Assembly (NCBI GenBank): GCA_902799765.1
Contig: CADCBZ010000005.1
Coordinates: forward strand, 1 to 64,000
Direction: 5' to 3'
DNA: 64,000 bases
Source of the DNA: an uncultured Prevotellaceae bacterium
Lineage (GTDB): Bacteria > Bacteroidota > Bacteroidia > Bacteroidales > Bacteroidaceae
Of the stretch, positions 41,162-50,584 are shown in pieces. The stretch's first letter is position 1. Every line of letters begins with the position of its first letter. The notes below the pieces were generated by a model, which saw only the letters and a list, made by a program, of their open reading frames with translations, made no database searches and was not told where the DNA came from. Made by a program: the position numbers and the translations under genes.

Positions 41162-44100
41162 TTACTCTATAATTCTTGTAATATCATCTTTACCCTTTTG
41201 ACTTAGAGTAAGTATCTTCGCAGTTCTTAAATCCAATTCATCCCCTGGCGTCAAAGTACTATTTACGCTAAGAGGGATATAAGTTTGTCCTCCGGCATTC
41301 ATAAAGAAACAAACACTGTTACCATATTGTGAAGCAACAACCTCAGCCCTCTTTACAGCAGCGATCTCTTCTGGATTAAAGGACCTTGTAGATTTAACCG
41401 TCCATCCCATTTCTTGTTCCACAAGTTTATCCTTGTATTCTGGCAGCAACTCTTCGAATTTCTTTTTTGTTCCAATAGGTATATAAATAGATGTCAAGTA
41501 AGGACAATATGCAAATGCATACTTTCCAATCAATTTCACACTATTTGGCACAGTGATTGTAACTATAGCTATATTACTTCTTTTCAGACCTTTTACGTAT
41601 AAGTTCAACCTGTCGAATAAATTAGTAAATACATTATTGCAAATTACCATCGTTCCTTCGATAATAGAATAATCTCTTATTTCTTTAGGAGCTTTTAATA
41701 AGCGTTTCTTATCATGACTATATTTAACACCATTTTCATCCGTCCAGGCTTTTTCCAAATCTTCATTTGTTACATCTGCACTAAGGTTTCCATCACCATC
41801 ATATTCAACCATTTTGTCTTTGTATTCAGACAATAACTTTTCATACTTTGATAAACAATCTTTCGGGATACAAATACATTTCAGAGAGTTACAACCATAA
41901 AAGATACTTTCTCCAATAGTTTCTAAGTCATCTGGCATGATAACTGATTCCAACCCTTGACAGTCACGAAATGCGAAATCGCCTATCTTACAAACATGAT
42001 TTGGTATTATTATAGTTTTAAGTTTTGAGCAATTTGCAAACGACAAATTTCCTATATTTTTAATGCTATTAGGCAATTTTACTATTTCCAGTTTCTCACA
42101 AACATCGAAGATGCGATCTTCAAGATTCTTTATACTTTCAGGTATTGATATTGATTTCAATCCACTTTCAGAAAATGCGCCTTCTCCAATTTCTATAACG
42201 CTATCAGGAATAATAACTTGGTGTAAGTTTAAACATCCAGCAAAAGCATCTTTTCCAATCTTCAAAACACTTTGTGGAATAACAACGTGATTCAAATTCT
42301 CTACTGCTAAATCGAATGCGTTATCGCAAATAACTTTTGTCTCCGACCTAATAACAAATTCTTCAAGGCCATCGGGTACTTCTATTAAACGAATTCGGTC
42401 TGTACTATATTTCGCCCCAATTTCATCAATCCAGACATTAATCATATCATTATCAGTCACTTCAGTAGACAAAATTACTTCTTTATCTTCTGTTAGAAGT
42501 TTAATAGCAGCATCATAACCTTGTTCTGCAGCCTTCTTTAGCCACTCCTTAGAAACATCTAAATCTTCTTTGACACCTTTTCCAAGGCCATAAAACAAAG
42601 CTAATTTATATTGTGCTTTCGCATAGTTTTTATCGGCTGCTTTTGTGTACCATTTTACGGATTCTTGGTATTTATTATTTTTCTCATAAAATTGACCAAT
42701 AAAATTAAGATAGCTAGCATCTATATCATCATGTTCTGCCGCCTTCTCCAACCACATAATTGCACTTTGGAAATCATTTTTCTTCCCATATAGTTTAAAT
42801 AACTCTATTTGTGCATTTTTGTATCCCTGAATAGCAGCTTTAGTATGCCATTCTACTGACAGCTCATAGTTCTGAGGTACTCCCTTTCCCTCTCCGTAAA
42901 TCAGACCAAGTGCATATTGCGCAGTCTCATCCTCTTTTTCCGCAGCCTTTCTATACCATTCGACAGCCATCTCATAGTTCTGTGTGATTCCACGGCCATA
43001 CTTATAACAACGACCTAAGTTACATTGAGCTGAAACATTACCTTGTTCCGCTGCTTTTCTATACCATTTTACAGCCTGCTCATAGTTCTGAGGAACACCC
43101 TTGCCATATTCATAGCATAAGCCAAGAGCAAATTGTGCCTTATGCCACCCTTGCTCCGCAGATTTTCTATACCATTTTACAGCCTGCTCATAATTCTGAG
43201 GAACCCCCCGCCCCTTTTCATAACAAAAACCCAGTGAGAGTTGTGCTCGCCCATCATTTGTCTCACAACAAGAACGTAGTAGTTGAACACCTTCATTTTC
43301 ATTTTTATTGCATCCATATCCATTTCTCAAACAACAAGATAGGCATATTCTGGCTTCTATATATTGTTCATTTGACAACTGGAGAAATATTTTATATGCT
43401 TTTCGTAATTGTTCCTCTGATGCTTTACCTTCATCGCATATTTTCTGTGCTTTTCGCCATAAGAATTCATTCTTTGTTTCACTAATAATAGATTTTAATA
43501 TTACTTCAAATACATCCTTTTTTATTTCTTTTTCAGCAAGAGCCATTAAGAAAAGAGAATAAATTTGACACAATCCATCTTTTGTAATTAGTGATAACAA
43601 CTTTTGGTTGGCTGCACTATTTGCAATATCTCTTAAATCAGCATCAACAAACACAGAACAATTATCTTTGCTTCCATATTTATCCAAAAATGTCTTGTCC
43701 ATTCGAATAATTTTCAATGATAACAATAATAGCACTAGCGAGAAATCATCGATATGTTCATCGAAGTCTCTCTCTGTCCTGCTGGGATGACGGAAATCGG
43801 GACTGCCTAACTCGCGAGCTCTCTGTCCCTTCATGACTGGCACATACATGCCATCGTAATCTACTAATACCAGCGTACCATCACTCTTCACAAGGATATT
43901 ATCCGGCTTCAGATCTCCATGGGCAAAGGGCTGGGGCATCAACCACATCGCCAAACGACTGAACTGATAGGCAAGCAGCGATAACTCATACTGATCATCC
44001 AGATGCTTACGGATGTATTTGTCGAGTGTATCGCCTTCTACCCAGTCCATCAGCAATACGGGAAATTCCGTATCATCTGAGGCATTTGTATCCACGAACA

Positions 44101-44395
44101 ACTCCTTATCCAAATACTTAATAGGTGTAAGGAACGTGCTACTGACATATTCCAATTCTTCTGCTATTTGTCGATAGGCTTCTGCTCTACCCTCTTGTTC
44201 TCTTAGGAAGCACTTCACAGCATGAAGTTTTCCTGTCTGCTCATCCTTCATCTTAAAGACCACAGCGAAGTTGCCACTGGAGAATACAGGTTCTCCATCT
44301 GCGCCCATTACAGGACGAAGATATTTCAACTGTTCGAAGTTATCTTCTGCTGCCTTGATGGCTTCTATATAGTCTGATAATAGCGGGTAGTTCAT
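41162..44395 (-). CDS. Ser/Thr protein kinase with Sel1 repeats and BspA leucine-rich repeats
   Basis: The 1077-residue protein begins with a eukaryotic-like kinase domain: glycine loop GNFAVVFK (41-48), Lys61 in AVKCF, HGDLKPDN (159-166, Gly replacing the Arg of HRD), and DYDG (179-182) in place of DFG. A helical linker leads to about eight Sel1 repeats (about 340-640). BspA-type leucine-rich repeats come next, interrupted by YSTDR/YSHDK joints, then a C-terminal domain with QYGNSVCFFMNAGGQTY. Its kinase domain is almost identical to that of 46838-50023. It should phosphorylate Ser/Thr, with the repeats choosing partners. Confidence 0.88.
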   Translation of the reverse strand: MNYPLLSDYIEAIKAAEDNFEQLKYLRPVMGADGEPVFSSGNFAVVFKMKDEQTGKLHAVKCFLREQEGRAEAYRQIAEELEYVSSTFLTPIKYLDKELFVDTNASDDTEFPVLLMDWVEGDTLDKYIRKHLDDQYELSLLAYQFSRLAMWLMPQPFAHGDLKPDNILVKSDGTLVLVDYDGMYVPVMKGQRARELGSPDFRHPSRTERDFDEHIDDFSLVLLLLSLKIIRMDKTFLDKYGSKDNCSVFVDADLRDIANSAANQKLLSLITKDGLCQIYSLFLMALAEKEIKKDVFEVILKSIISETKNEFLWRKAQKICDEGKASEEQLRKAYKIFLQLSNEQYIEARICLSCCLRNGYGCNKNENEGVQLLRSCCETNDGRAQLSLGFCYEKGRGVPQNYEQAVKWYRKSAEQGWHKAQFALGLCYEYGKGVPQNYEQAVKWYRKAAEQGNVSAQCNLGRCYKYGRGITQNYEMAVEWYRKAAEKEDETAQYALGLIYGEGKGVPQNYELSVEWHTKAAIQGYKNAQIELFKLYGKKNDFQSAIMWLEKAAEHDDIDASYLNFIGQFYEKNNKYQESVKWYTKAADKNYAKAQYKLALFYGLGKGVKEDLDVSKEWLKKAAEQGYDAAIKLLTEDKEVILSTEVTDNDMINVWIDEIGAKYSTDRIRLIEVPDGLEEFVIRSETKVICDNAFDLAVENLNHVVIPQSVLKIGKDAFAGCLNLHQVIIPDSVIEIGEGAFSESGLKSISIPESIKNLEDRIFDVCEKLEIVKLPNSIKNIGNLSFANCSKLKTIIIPNHVCKIGDFAFRDCQGLESVIMPDDLETIGESIFYGCNSLKCICIPKDCLSKYEKLLSEYKDKMVEYDGDGNLSADVTNEDLEKAWTDENGVKYSHDKKRLLKAPKEIRDYSIIEGTMVICNNVFTNLFDRLNLYVKGLKRSNIAIVTITVPNSVKLIGKYAFAYCPYLTSIYIPIGTKKKFEELLPEYKDKLVEQEMGWTVKSTRSFNPEEIAAVKRAEVVASQYGNSVCFFMNAGGQTYIPLSVNSTLTPGDELDLRTAKILTLSQKGKDDITRIIE

Positions 44396-44411
44396 ATTTA
44401 ATTATTTAAGT

Positions 44412-46814
44412 TCAAAATGGCAAATCATCATCAATACTTTTATCAACGGGCGCATCATAAAGAATTTCAGCATCGCAATTCTTGGCAATTTCTATTATTT
44501 CTTTGGAAAACTCATTTGATGGAACAGCCAATTTAATATATAAAGTATCAATTGGCCTTGTCAGAGCCATATATATCCAATGTAAAGCGAACTCACTTTT
44601 AAGATCCTCGTCATTCATGAACAGATTTTGATTTGTTCTTGCATACAATTCTGCATCTGTGCTTGATCGCATGTTGTAGAAAAACGTATCTAAATCTACA
44701 CATAATACATTCCAGGCTTCCAATCCTCTACATGATTCATAATAAATGAATCGTGTCTGGCATGCTGCAGGAATCGATAGTTTGCTTTTTCTTTCAACAA
44801 TTCCATTCCAAATCTTCAAATCTTGGTTTGATATCTCTAACCTCCTGTTAGTTGATTTATCTATAATATCAACATTGTCTAGCTCGTCAATAACTACTCT
44901 CTTTTCTTTGGTTTTTGATGAATAACCTGTAGTTGGAAGCAATATCATACAGTTTTCGTAATCTGAGCATCCCTGTACTTTTCCTTCTTCTCTAATCAGA
45001 TTAAATGTATCGTCGGAAAATCCTCTAACACTATTTCTTGTATCTATAATAACACGACCAAATCCATGAGATTCATCTGCCCATTTTATTGGGCCAGCAA
45101 CATTAAAATGATCCCCAAATGCATTAATGAATCTAACAATATTTGCCTTTTGTCGATAGCTTCTACCCGGTAATGTTATAATATCAGCAGGGATTGGTTT
45201 TTCCAAAGCATGAGTCCAGTCAGTTACAAGCGACGTTCTAATTAACTGATCTTTTCCACCAGAAGTAATTATGATATTCTCTGCTCCATACACTTTCATC
45301 AAAATAAGTTTTTCGTAATTATTACAATCTTGTGCTTCATCTATTAAGACACTCCTTGACCACCATTTTGTATGCATAACGGTGTTTAGAACATCTTTAT
45401 TAAATTCCTCAAATTTATATTCTGAAATGAAATCCTCATCTCTCTTTTTGTCTGTCTTAGACATAATATCCAGTAATTCACGCCTATTCTTGATATCATA
45501 CTTTTCATAGAACTCATGGGGATTATCAAGCATCAAATACATATTTTCCAATACTTTGTTGTAATCAGCAAGGAACAATTCGTTTCCGAGTTCGCTTGAC
45601 AACAAACGTTGTCTTTCCTGAATATAATCTTCTCGCAATAATGACAACGACTCTACACTATAGATATTTATATCCAAATACGTCAAATATTTGGTTATTT
45701 CAACACGATCACTAGGTTCTATGTCATCTTTATACTTTTCCCAAAACGCCTCATTACTAGGCCACTTACCTGTTTCCTCCTTAAAAGAGAGAACATATTC
45801 ATCTGCGATGTCCAATCGTTGGATACATACATCCATAAGTTCTTTAAGTCGATTCTCCGTAAAAAGAGAATGAATGCCCATTTTTTTTGAGAGATGATAG
45901 AAAAAATAATGCAAAGTATGAATATATGCATTCGTATTCCGAAAAGCAGGCATTCTACATAGACAATGTTTCAAATCAAATACCAGTAGGTGATTATAAG
46001 TTAAGAAACGGCAATGGCGCCCCGAAGCTACTATATTATTGAAAATTCTCGTTAGCATCAATGTCTTACCACTTCCAGCTTTACCTTGTAATATAGTAAT
46101 CGCTTTACCTTGATTTTCTATAGCTCTCAAAGGAGTCTTAAGTCCCTTTTCTGTAATTCTCTCAATTCTTTTTATATTTAAAACACCTGTTTCGGATATT
46201 GTATTAGCTACATCAATATAGTTTTCCACCAAGACACTTAAATTATCAACTTTACCAAAACTACTTATACCCTGCTTTATTTTTCTTGCTCGATGACAAG
46301 CAGAATATAATATCTTAGGTATATCCAGTGGCGTGTTAAATAAAATATAATCATTTGTGAATGCTTTCTTGCAACCAGATGTAACAATCCAATAAAAATA
46401 GGGGCAGTTCTTAAGAGATTGAGCACAAGCTGAGGAAAATTTCTGCAAATAATAACCTTCCTTTTCTAACTCGTCAATATAGTCGAGGTATCCTTCTGAT
46501 GAATATAAAGTTGTGTTGTCTGCGTCTGTAATACCATTATCATATAACAATTTTACACCTATCACTAGATTATTGAGGTAGTATCGCATATTGTCTTCAA
46601 CATGCCAATAATAATTCCCCTTCTTATCTGGTATATTTATGAAAATTAGTATTTCTGTTTCGCCAAATCCATCTGTAGCAGCAGGGAAATGATTCACGAC
46701 ATAGATGTCACCCTCCGATGCATGAGAACGTGAAAATATATCTTGCAAACTTTTCTTGATGTAGTCTACAATCTGTCGATATTCATTTGAAACATTAATT
46801 TCGTATATATTCAT
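44412..46814 (-). CDS. UvrD-like superfamily 1 helicase/ATPase
   Basis: The 800-residue protein has an N-terminal region of about 230 residues that may be a NERD-like or other nuclease-derived domain (GETEILIFINIP), but the active site is not clear. Walker A is GKAGSGKT (244-251). A DEAQD Walker B lies near residue 500, followed by an SGGKDQLIR segment. The C-terminal RecA-like half has MILLPTTGYSSK and WIYMALTRP (motif VI). It should translocate on DNA or RNA using ATP. It is encoded between the two kinases with gaps of 16 and 23 bases. Confidence 0.8.
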   Translation of the reverse strand: MNIYEINVSNEYRQIVDYIKKSLQDIFSRSHASEGDIYVVNHFPAATDGFGETEILIFINIPDKKGNYYWHVEDNMRYYLNNLVIGVKLLYDNGITDADNTTLYSSEGYLDYIDELEKEGYYLQKFSSACAQSLKNCPYFYWIVTSGCKKAFTNDYILFNTPLDIPKILYSACHRARKIKQGISSFGKVDNLSVLVENYIDVANTISETGVLNIKRIERITEKGLKTPLRAIENQGKAITILQGKAGSGKTLMLTRIFNNIVASGRHCRFLTYNHLLVFDLKHCLCRMPAFRNTNAYIHTLHYFFYHLSKKMGIHSLFTENRLKELMDVCIQRLDIADEYVLSFKEETGKWPSNEAFWEKYKDDIEPSDRVEITKYLTYLDINIYSVESLSLLREDYIQERQRLLSSELGNELFLADYNKVLENMYLMLDNPHEFYEKYDIKNRRELLDIMSKTDKKRDEDFISEYKFEEFNKDVLNTVMHTKWWSRSVLIDEAQDCNNYEKLILMKVYGAENIIITSGGKDQLIRTSLVTDWTHALEKPIPADIITLPGRSYRQKANIVRFINAFGDHFNVAGPIKWADESHGFGRVIIDTRNSVRGFSDDTFNLIREEGKVQGCSDYENCMILLPTTGYSSKTKEKRVVIDELDNVDIIDKSTNRRLEISNQDLKIWNGIVERKSKLSIPAACQTRFIYYESCRGLEAWNVLCVDLDTFFYNMRSSTDAELYARTNQNLFMNDEDLKSEFALHWIYMALTRPIDTLYIKLAVPSNEFSKEIIEIAKNCDAEILYDAPVDKSIDDDLPF

Positions 46815-46837
46815 CTTTTATCGCTTCTATATCTATT

Positions 46838-49800
46838 TCAAAAGGGCAACTCTTCTATTATAATATTTTCATATTGGGGAAGTATCGTTTTTACTCTTTT
46901 CACATCCCCATAGTCAGTATAAATATAACCTATCCCACTTCCCTCAAAAGCATTGCTGGCTATGTAAGATATACTTCCAGGAATATGAATGGATTTTAAA
47001 CTCTTACAGTCTTTAAAAGCATTATCGCAAATTTCCAACAAGCCATAATTTAAATTCACTTCATTCAAACTCCAGCAATTTTGGAAAGCACTTTTACCAA
47101 TAGCTTGAAGGCTCTTTGGACATTTAATTGAGGTTAATCCTCTACAATCAAAAAAAGCCTTATCACAAATAATTACTGTATCAGAATGAATATTGTAAGA
47201 ATCATATAAAATTCCTTTCTTCCATATATGTATTCCCTTTTTAGTCTCTTCAACAGGACTCTCTATAAGATATTTCTTGTCAGCACTATATTTCACACCA
47301 TACTCATCCGTCCAAGCATTGGCAAAAACTTCATCTGTCACTTCCGTGGAATGACTCTCCTTATTAATTACGTCATATATGAAATGAACGCTCTCTAATG
47401 GATCCAAATTTCTCATCTCTGTTTCAGAGTAATAATTCTGAATGTATGTTACTTGAAATGCTTCACCATTTAGGGTAACAATAGCATTTTTACTTTCAAG
47501 TTGAGAAAGCGAACAAAACGCATAAAACAACTCTTCAAGAGGTAAACCTGCCTTATTAAATCTGCTATCAAGTTCATTTACAAGAATATGATAACGATAG
47601 AATTCCATATGCACATTTCCGTATTGTCTACTAAAACATATAGTATTATAACCGTTATCTAAGACCTTATTGAAAGAAATTTTGAGTATATCATTATCTT
47701 TATTATATTCTATTGAATGAATATCAGAGATGTTGTATTGATTATTCTCCTTAATATTATAATAATCATACTTTAGCCTCCAACTGCTTCCTTCCATATA
47801 CCTTTCTTTAACATCGATAATGCCAAATTGACCATTTGGTGACTTAATTTGAAGTTCTCTATCAATAATGACTTCGTTTGATACAAATTGTGTTTTTATT
47901 GTCTTATTATCATCTTGCATGACAATGAGATCTTCCTTGAATGATTCATCAAGTTCTTCATAAAACCCACTATTTTGCTCGGATTCTGTATTCCATTGTT
48001 GTTCTAAGCCCTTATATGCTTCCTCAATTTGTTTCCTTTTTTCTATATCATTACTATAATCTATACCTGTATCAAGACATTCAATAATGATATTAATATA
48101 ATTAGGCAAGAATTTTTCTATCTTGTCTTTTTCACCTAAAGAAATGTATATTGCAACTAAAGAAGAACAGCCGTCAAAAGCGCCTTCACCTATCTTTGTT
48201 ATAGTTTGGGGCAGTTTTATTGTCTTAAGATAATAACAACCTTGGAACGCATCTTTACCTATTTCTCTAAGATTTCTTGGAAGAGTCAGGGAGCGTAGTT
48301 GGTTAATAACAAATGTCTCATCATCAACATTGGGCGAATTTATTTGGAAAAGTAATTTTTTAAAGGCATTATCGCGAATAATTTCGCAAGTGTCTATAAC
48401 TTCATATTGTTCTAATGAACTATTAAAAGGGAAAGCTAACAGCTCTCTTTTATCATAAGAATATACAACACCAAATTCGTCAATATATACACAACTTTCT
48501 GTAATTCTGGACTTGTCATATCCGAGTTTCTCAAATAATTCACTTGTTCCTTTAGGCACACAAAGTAAAGTGTTTTCTGGAAGATTAAACCTAACGTTGG
48601 GGGTTGCTTGATACAAAACTGTTGTTGGATAGTACCAATATCTAGGTCCATATGAATCAGAGCAATAATCCACATCATCAATGAAGTTAAACGATATTCT
48701 ATTTGTATTAGGATGCAATTCTAACTCATTTGTTCCTTCAGCAAAAGGGTAATAAACAAGTTCTCTATAGTCTGATGTATACAGACCTTTTTTATACCAT
48801 TTAAAATACTCACTTTGGCATATGACACTATAATTTCCTGGTATTGAACAACATTTTATCTCTTTAACAGAAGCTGGAATAACGATCCTTTTTAAAATAT
48901 TTGGTTCAAACCATTGACTATGTTCATCACGTATGAATGCACCAGAGCTAATAGTTTCAGTACCTTCAAGAACATTATACTCCTCATCTAATAGCCAGTC
49001 ATAAATTGGGCCAATTAATATTTTCTTATCTTTGCTATAATGCATGCCATTATTGTCTACCCAATCATCGTCATGTGACACAGAATAACAGTCTAAAAGA
49101 TTGTCACTAGTTTTTGAAGGTTTGTCTATTATGAAACATCTGAAAGATATGTTCTTTGCATTATTATCAGCTAATATATAAGAGAAAACGCCTATCAATT
49201 TGTCTAATTCCAAATTAATATGTGGAAACAACTTTTTTAGAACATCGCATCGACTGATATCATGGTAGTCATTTGCAGAGAACAAAAGACGGTCTGAGGC
49301 ACCATATTCTTCCAAAAGTGAGGGTCGGAGGGAGATGGCTTTCAGAGAAAGGAGGATGCTGGCGAGGGAGAAATCATCAATATGTTCATCGAAATCTGAC
49401 TCTGTTCTGCTTGGATGACGGAAATCGGGACTACCTAACTCACGGGCTCTCTGTCCCTTCATCGCTGGCACATACATACCATCATAGTCCACCAATACCA
49501 GCGTGCCATCACTCTTCACAAGGATATTATCTGGCTTCAGATCTCCATGGGCAAAGGGCTGAGGCATCAGCCACATCGCCAGACGACTGAACTGATAAGC
49601 AAGCAGCGATAACTCATACTGATCATTCAAATGCTTACGGATGTATTTGTCAAGCGTTTCACCTTCCACCCAATCCATCAGCAATACAGGGAACTCCGTA
49701 TCGTCTGAAGCATTTGTGTCCACAAACAACTCCTTATCCAAATACTTAATAGGCGTCAGGAACGTGCTACTGACATACTCCAACTCTTCTGCTATCTGTC

Positions 49801-50023
49801 GATAGGCTTCTGCTCTACCCTCTTGTTCTCTCAAAAAGCACTTCACAGCATGCAGTTTTCCCGTCTGCTCATCCTTCATCTTAAAGACTACTGCAAAGTT
49901 GCCACTGGAAAATATAGGTTCCCCATCTGCACCCAATACAGGACGAAGATTCTTAAGCTGTTCAAAGTTGTCTTCTGCTGCCTTGATGGCTTCTATATAG
50001 TCTGATAATAGCGGATAGTTCAT
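46838..50023 (-). CDS. Ser/Thr protein kinase with BspA leucine-rich repeats
   Basis: The 1061-residue protein has the same kinase domain as 41162-44395 over about 245 residues (GNFAVVFK, HGDLKPDN, DYDG), with only a handful of changes. After that it diverges. It has no Sel1 repeats; BspA-type leucine-rich repeats with YSKDK/YSYDK/YSADK joints alternate with beta-rich stretches, including a 150-residue unknown insert at about 740-900. No signal peptide, so cytoplasmic. It is the first gene of the kinase-helicase-kinase-FRG unit, after palindrome site f. Confidence 0.88.
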   Translation of the reverse strand: MNYPLLSDYIEAIKAAEDNFEQLKNLRPVLGADGEPIFSSGNFAVVFKMKDEQTGKLHAVKCFLREQEGRAEAYRQIAEELEYVSSTFLTPIKYLDKELFVDTNASDDTEFPVLLMDWVEGETLDKYIRKHLNDQYELSLLAYQFSRLAMWLMPQPFAHGDLKPDNILVKSDGTLVLVDYDGMYVPAMKGQRARELGSPDFRHPSRTESDFDEHIDDFSLASILLSLKAISLRPSLLEEYGASDRLLFSANDYHDISRCDVLKKLFPHINLELDKLIGVFSYILADNNAKNISFRCFIIDKPSKTSDNLLDCYSVSHDDDWVDNNGMHYSKDKKILIGPIYDWLLDEEYNVLEGTETISSGAFIRDEHSQWFEPNILKRIVIPASVKEIKCCSIPGNYSVICQSEYFKWYKKGLYTSDYRELVYYPFAEGTNELELHPNTNRISFNFIDDVDYCSDSYGPRYWYYPTTVLYQATPNVRFNLPENTLLCVPKGTSELFEKLGYDKSRITESCVYIDEFGVVYSYDKRELLAFPFNSSLEQYEVIDTCEIIRDNAFKKLLFQINSPNVDDETFVINQLRSLTLPRNLREIGKDAFQGCYYLKTIKLPQTITKIGEGAFDGCSSLVAIYISLGEKDKIEKFLPNYINIIIECLDTGIDYSNDIEKRKQIEEAYKGLEQQWNTESEQNSGFYEELDESFKEDLIVMQDDNKTIKTQFVSNEVIIDRELQIKSPNGQFGIIDVKERYMEGSSWRLKYDYYNIKENNQYNISDIHSIEYNKDNDILKISFNKVLDNGYNTICFSRQYGNVHMEFYRYHILVNELDSRFNKAGLPLEELFYAFCSLSQLESKNAIVTLNGEAFQVTYIQNYYSETEMRNLDPLESVHFIYDVINKESHSTEVTDEVFANAWTDEYGVKYSADKKYLIESPVEETKKGIHIWKKGILYDSYNIHSDTVIICDKAFFDCRGLTSIKCPKSLQAIGKSAFQNCWSLNEVNLNYGLLEICDNAFKDCKSLKSIHIPGSISYIASNAFEGSGIGYIYTDYGDVKRVKTILPQYENIIIEELPF

Positions 50024-50046
50024 AAGCCTTTAATCATTGGATGTTG

Positions 50047-50114
50047 CAAATATACAACTTTTTTCTGAATGAAGAAAGATTAAATTGAAAAATATGTTTT
50101 TCGCAAGGCTTGTG
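50047..50114 (-). promoter_or_regulatory. Kinase-operon promoter with upstream palindrome (site f)
   Basis: Minus strand: palindrome CACAAG-C-CTTGCG (50114-50102), then TATATTTG (50054-50047), 24 bases before the kinase ATG. The gap is 47 bases, 12 more than at sites b-e, about one helical turn. No clear -33 TTTG is seen. Confidence 0.6.
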
Positions 50115-50276
50115 GGAGGATTTATCTATTTTATAGGAAAGCAAGGAATACTCGATCAGTTTTCTGTGGTTGGAATCTCTTTTTACCAGAAACGACACAC
50201 TCAACCCCTCCTCCCCTACTCTGTCGCAATCTCATTCCCTTGTCGCAACAACTTCGACAAGAATCAGGCTTATTTC

Positions 50277-50307
50277 TTGGAATCAGCCCAAAATCCCCGT
50301 ACCTTTG
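50277..50307 (+). promoter_or_regulatory. Promoter of candidate sRNA 1
   Basis: TTG at 50277-50279, 20 bases, TACCTTTG at 50300-50307. It points rightwards, away from the kinase operon, with no plus-strand gene downstream. Confidence 0.65.
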
Positions 50308-50313
50308 CATCAG

Positions 50314-50413
50314 TTATTTGATTCATACGCTAGTAGTTTTCTTTTTGCATATTTGTTTTAGGTTATTGGTTAGTAATGTAGCATACAGGGTTCGCAGTGA
50401 TGCGAGCCTTTTT
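50314..50413 (+). ncRNA. Candidate small RNA 1
   Basis: From the start expected after the promoter at 50300-50307, about 100 bases lead to a terminator. GGTTCGCA (50389-50396) pairs with TGCGAGCC (50401-50408) around a GTGA loop, and five T follow. The body holds no ORF. It shares the TTTTAGGTTA motif with candidate 2 downstream. A TGTGCAA-att-TTGCACA inverted repeat (50432-50448) separates the two units. Confidence 0.55.
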
Positions 50414-50453
50414 GCTATATAATGGATCATATGTGCAAATTTTGCACAAAATA

Positions 50454-50485
50454 TTTTGTGGTTTGAAAAATAAACCTTACCTTTG
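50454..50485 (+). promoter_or_regulatory. Promoter of candidate sRNA 2
   Basis: TTTTG at 50454-50458, 19 bases, TACCTTTG at 50478-50485: a near-ideal Bacteroidota promoter. Confidence 0.7.
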
Positions 50486-50491
50486 CTCTGT

Positions 50492-50565
50492 GTTTTTCAT
50501 AGTATTAGATTTTAGGTTAACAATAAGGACGCTCCCCCTCCTGTGAAGGACGGGGCGTTTTTTTT
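50492..50565 (+). ncRNA. Candidate small RNA 2
   Basis: About 75 bases from the predicted start end in a strong terminator. ACGC-t-CCC pairs with GGGGCGT and inner TCCT with AGGA around a GTGA loop (50529-50558), followed by eight T (50558-50565). No ORF is present. The body contains GTATTAGATTTTAGGTTAACAA-type sequence that I believe recurs in intergenic RNAs of Bacteroidales; this memory needs a search. Confidence 0.6.
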
Positions 50566-50584
50566 GTGCTTTTTCTTATTATTT

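Noticed and set aside
16715..50114. Reading the CRCAAGSCTTGYG palindromes as intrinsic terminators
   Set aside because: Only site b has a T-run behind it; the centre leaves a hairpin loop of about 3 bases and a short stem, and at site c a separate hairpin with eight T already ends the upstream unit. It remains a partial alternative for b.
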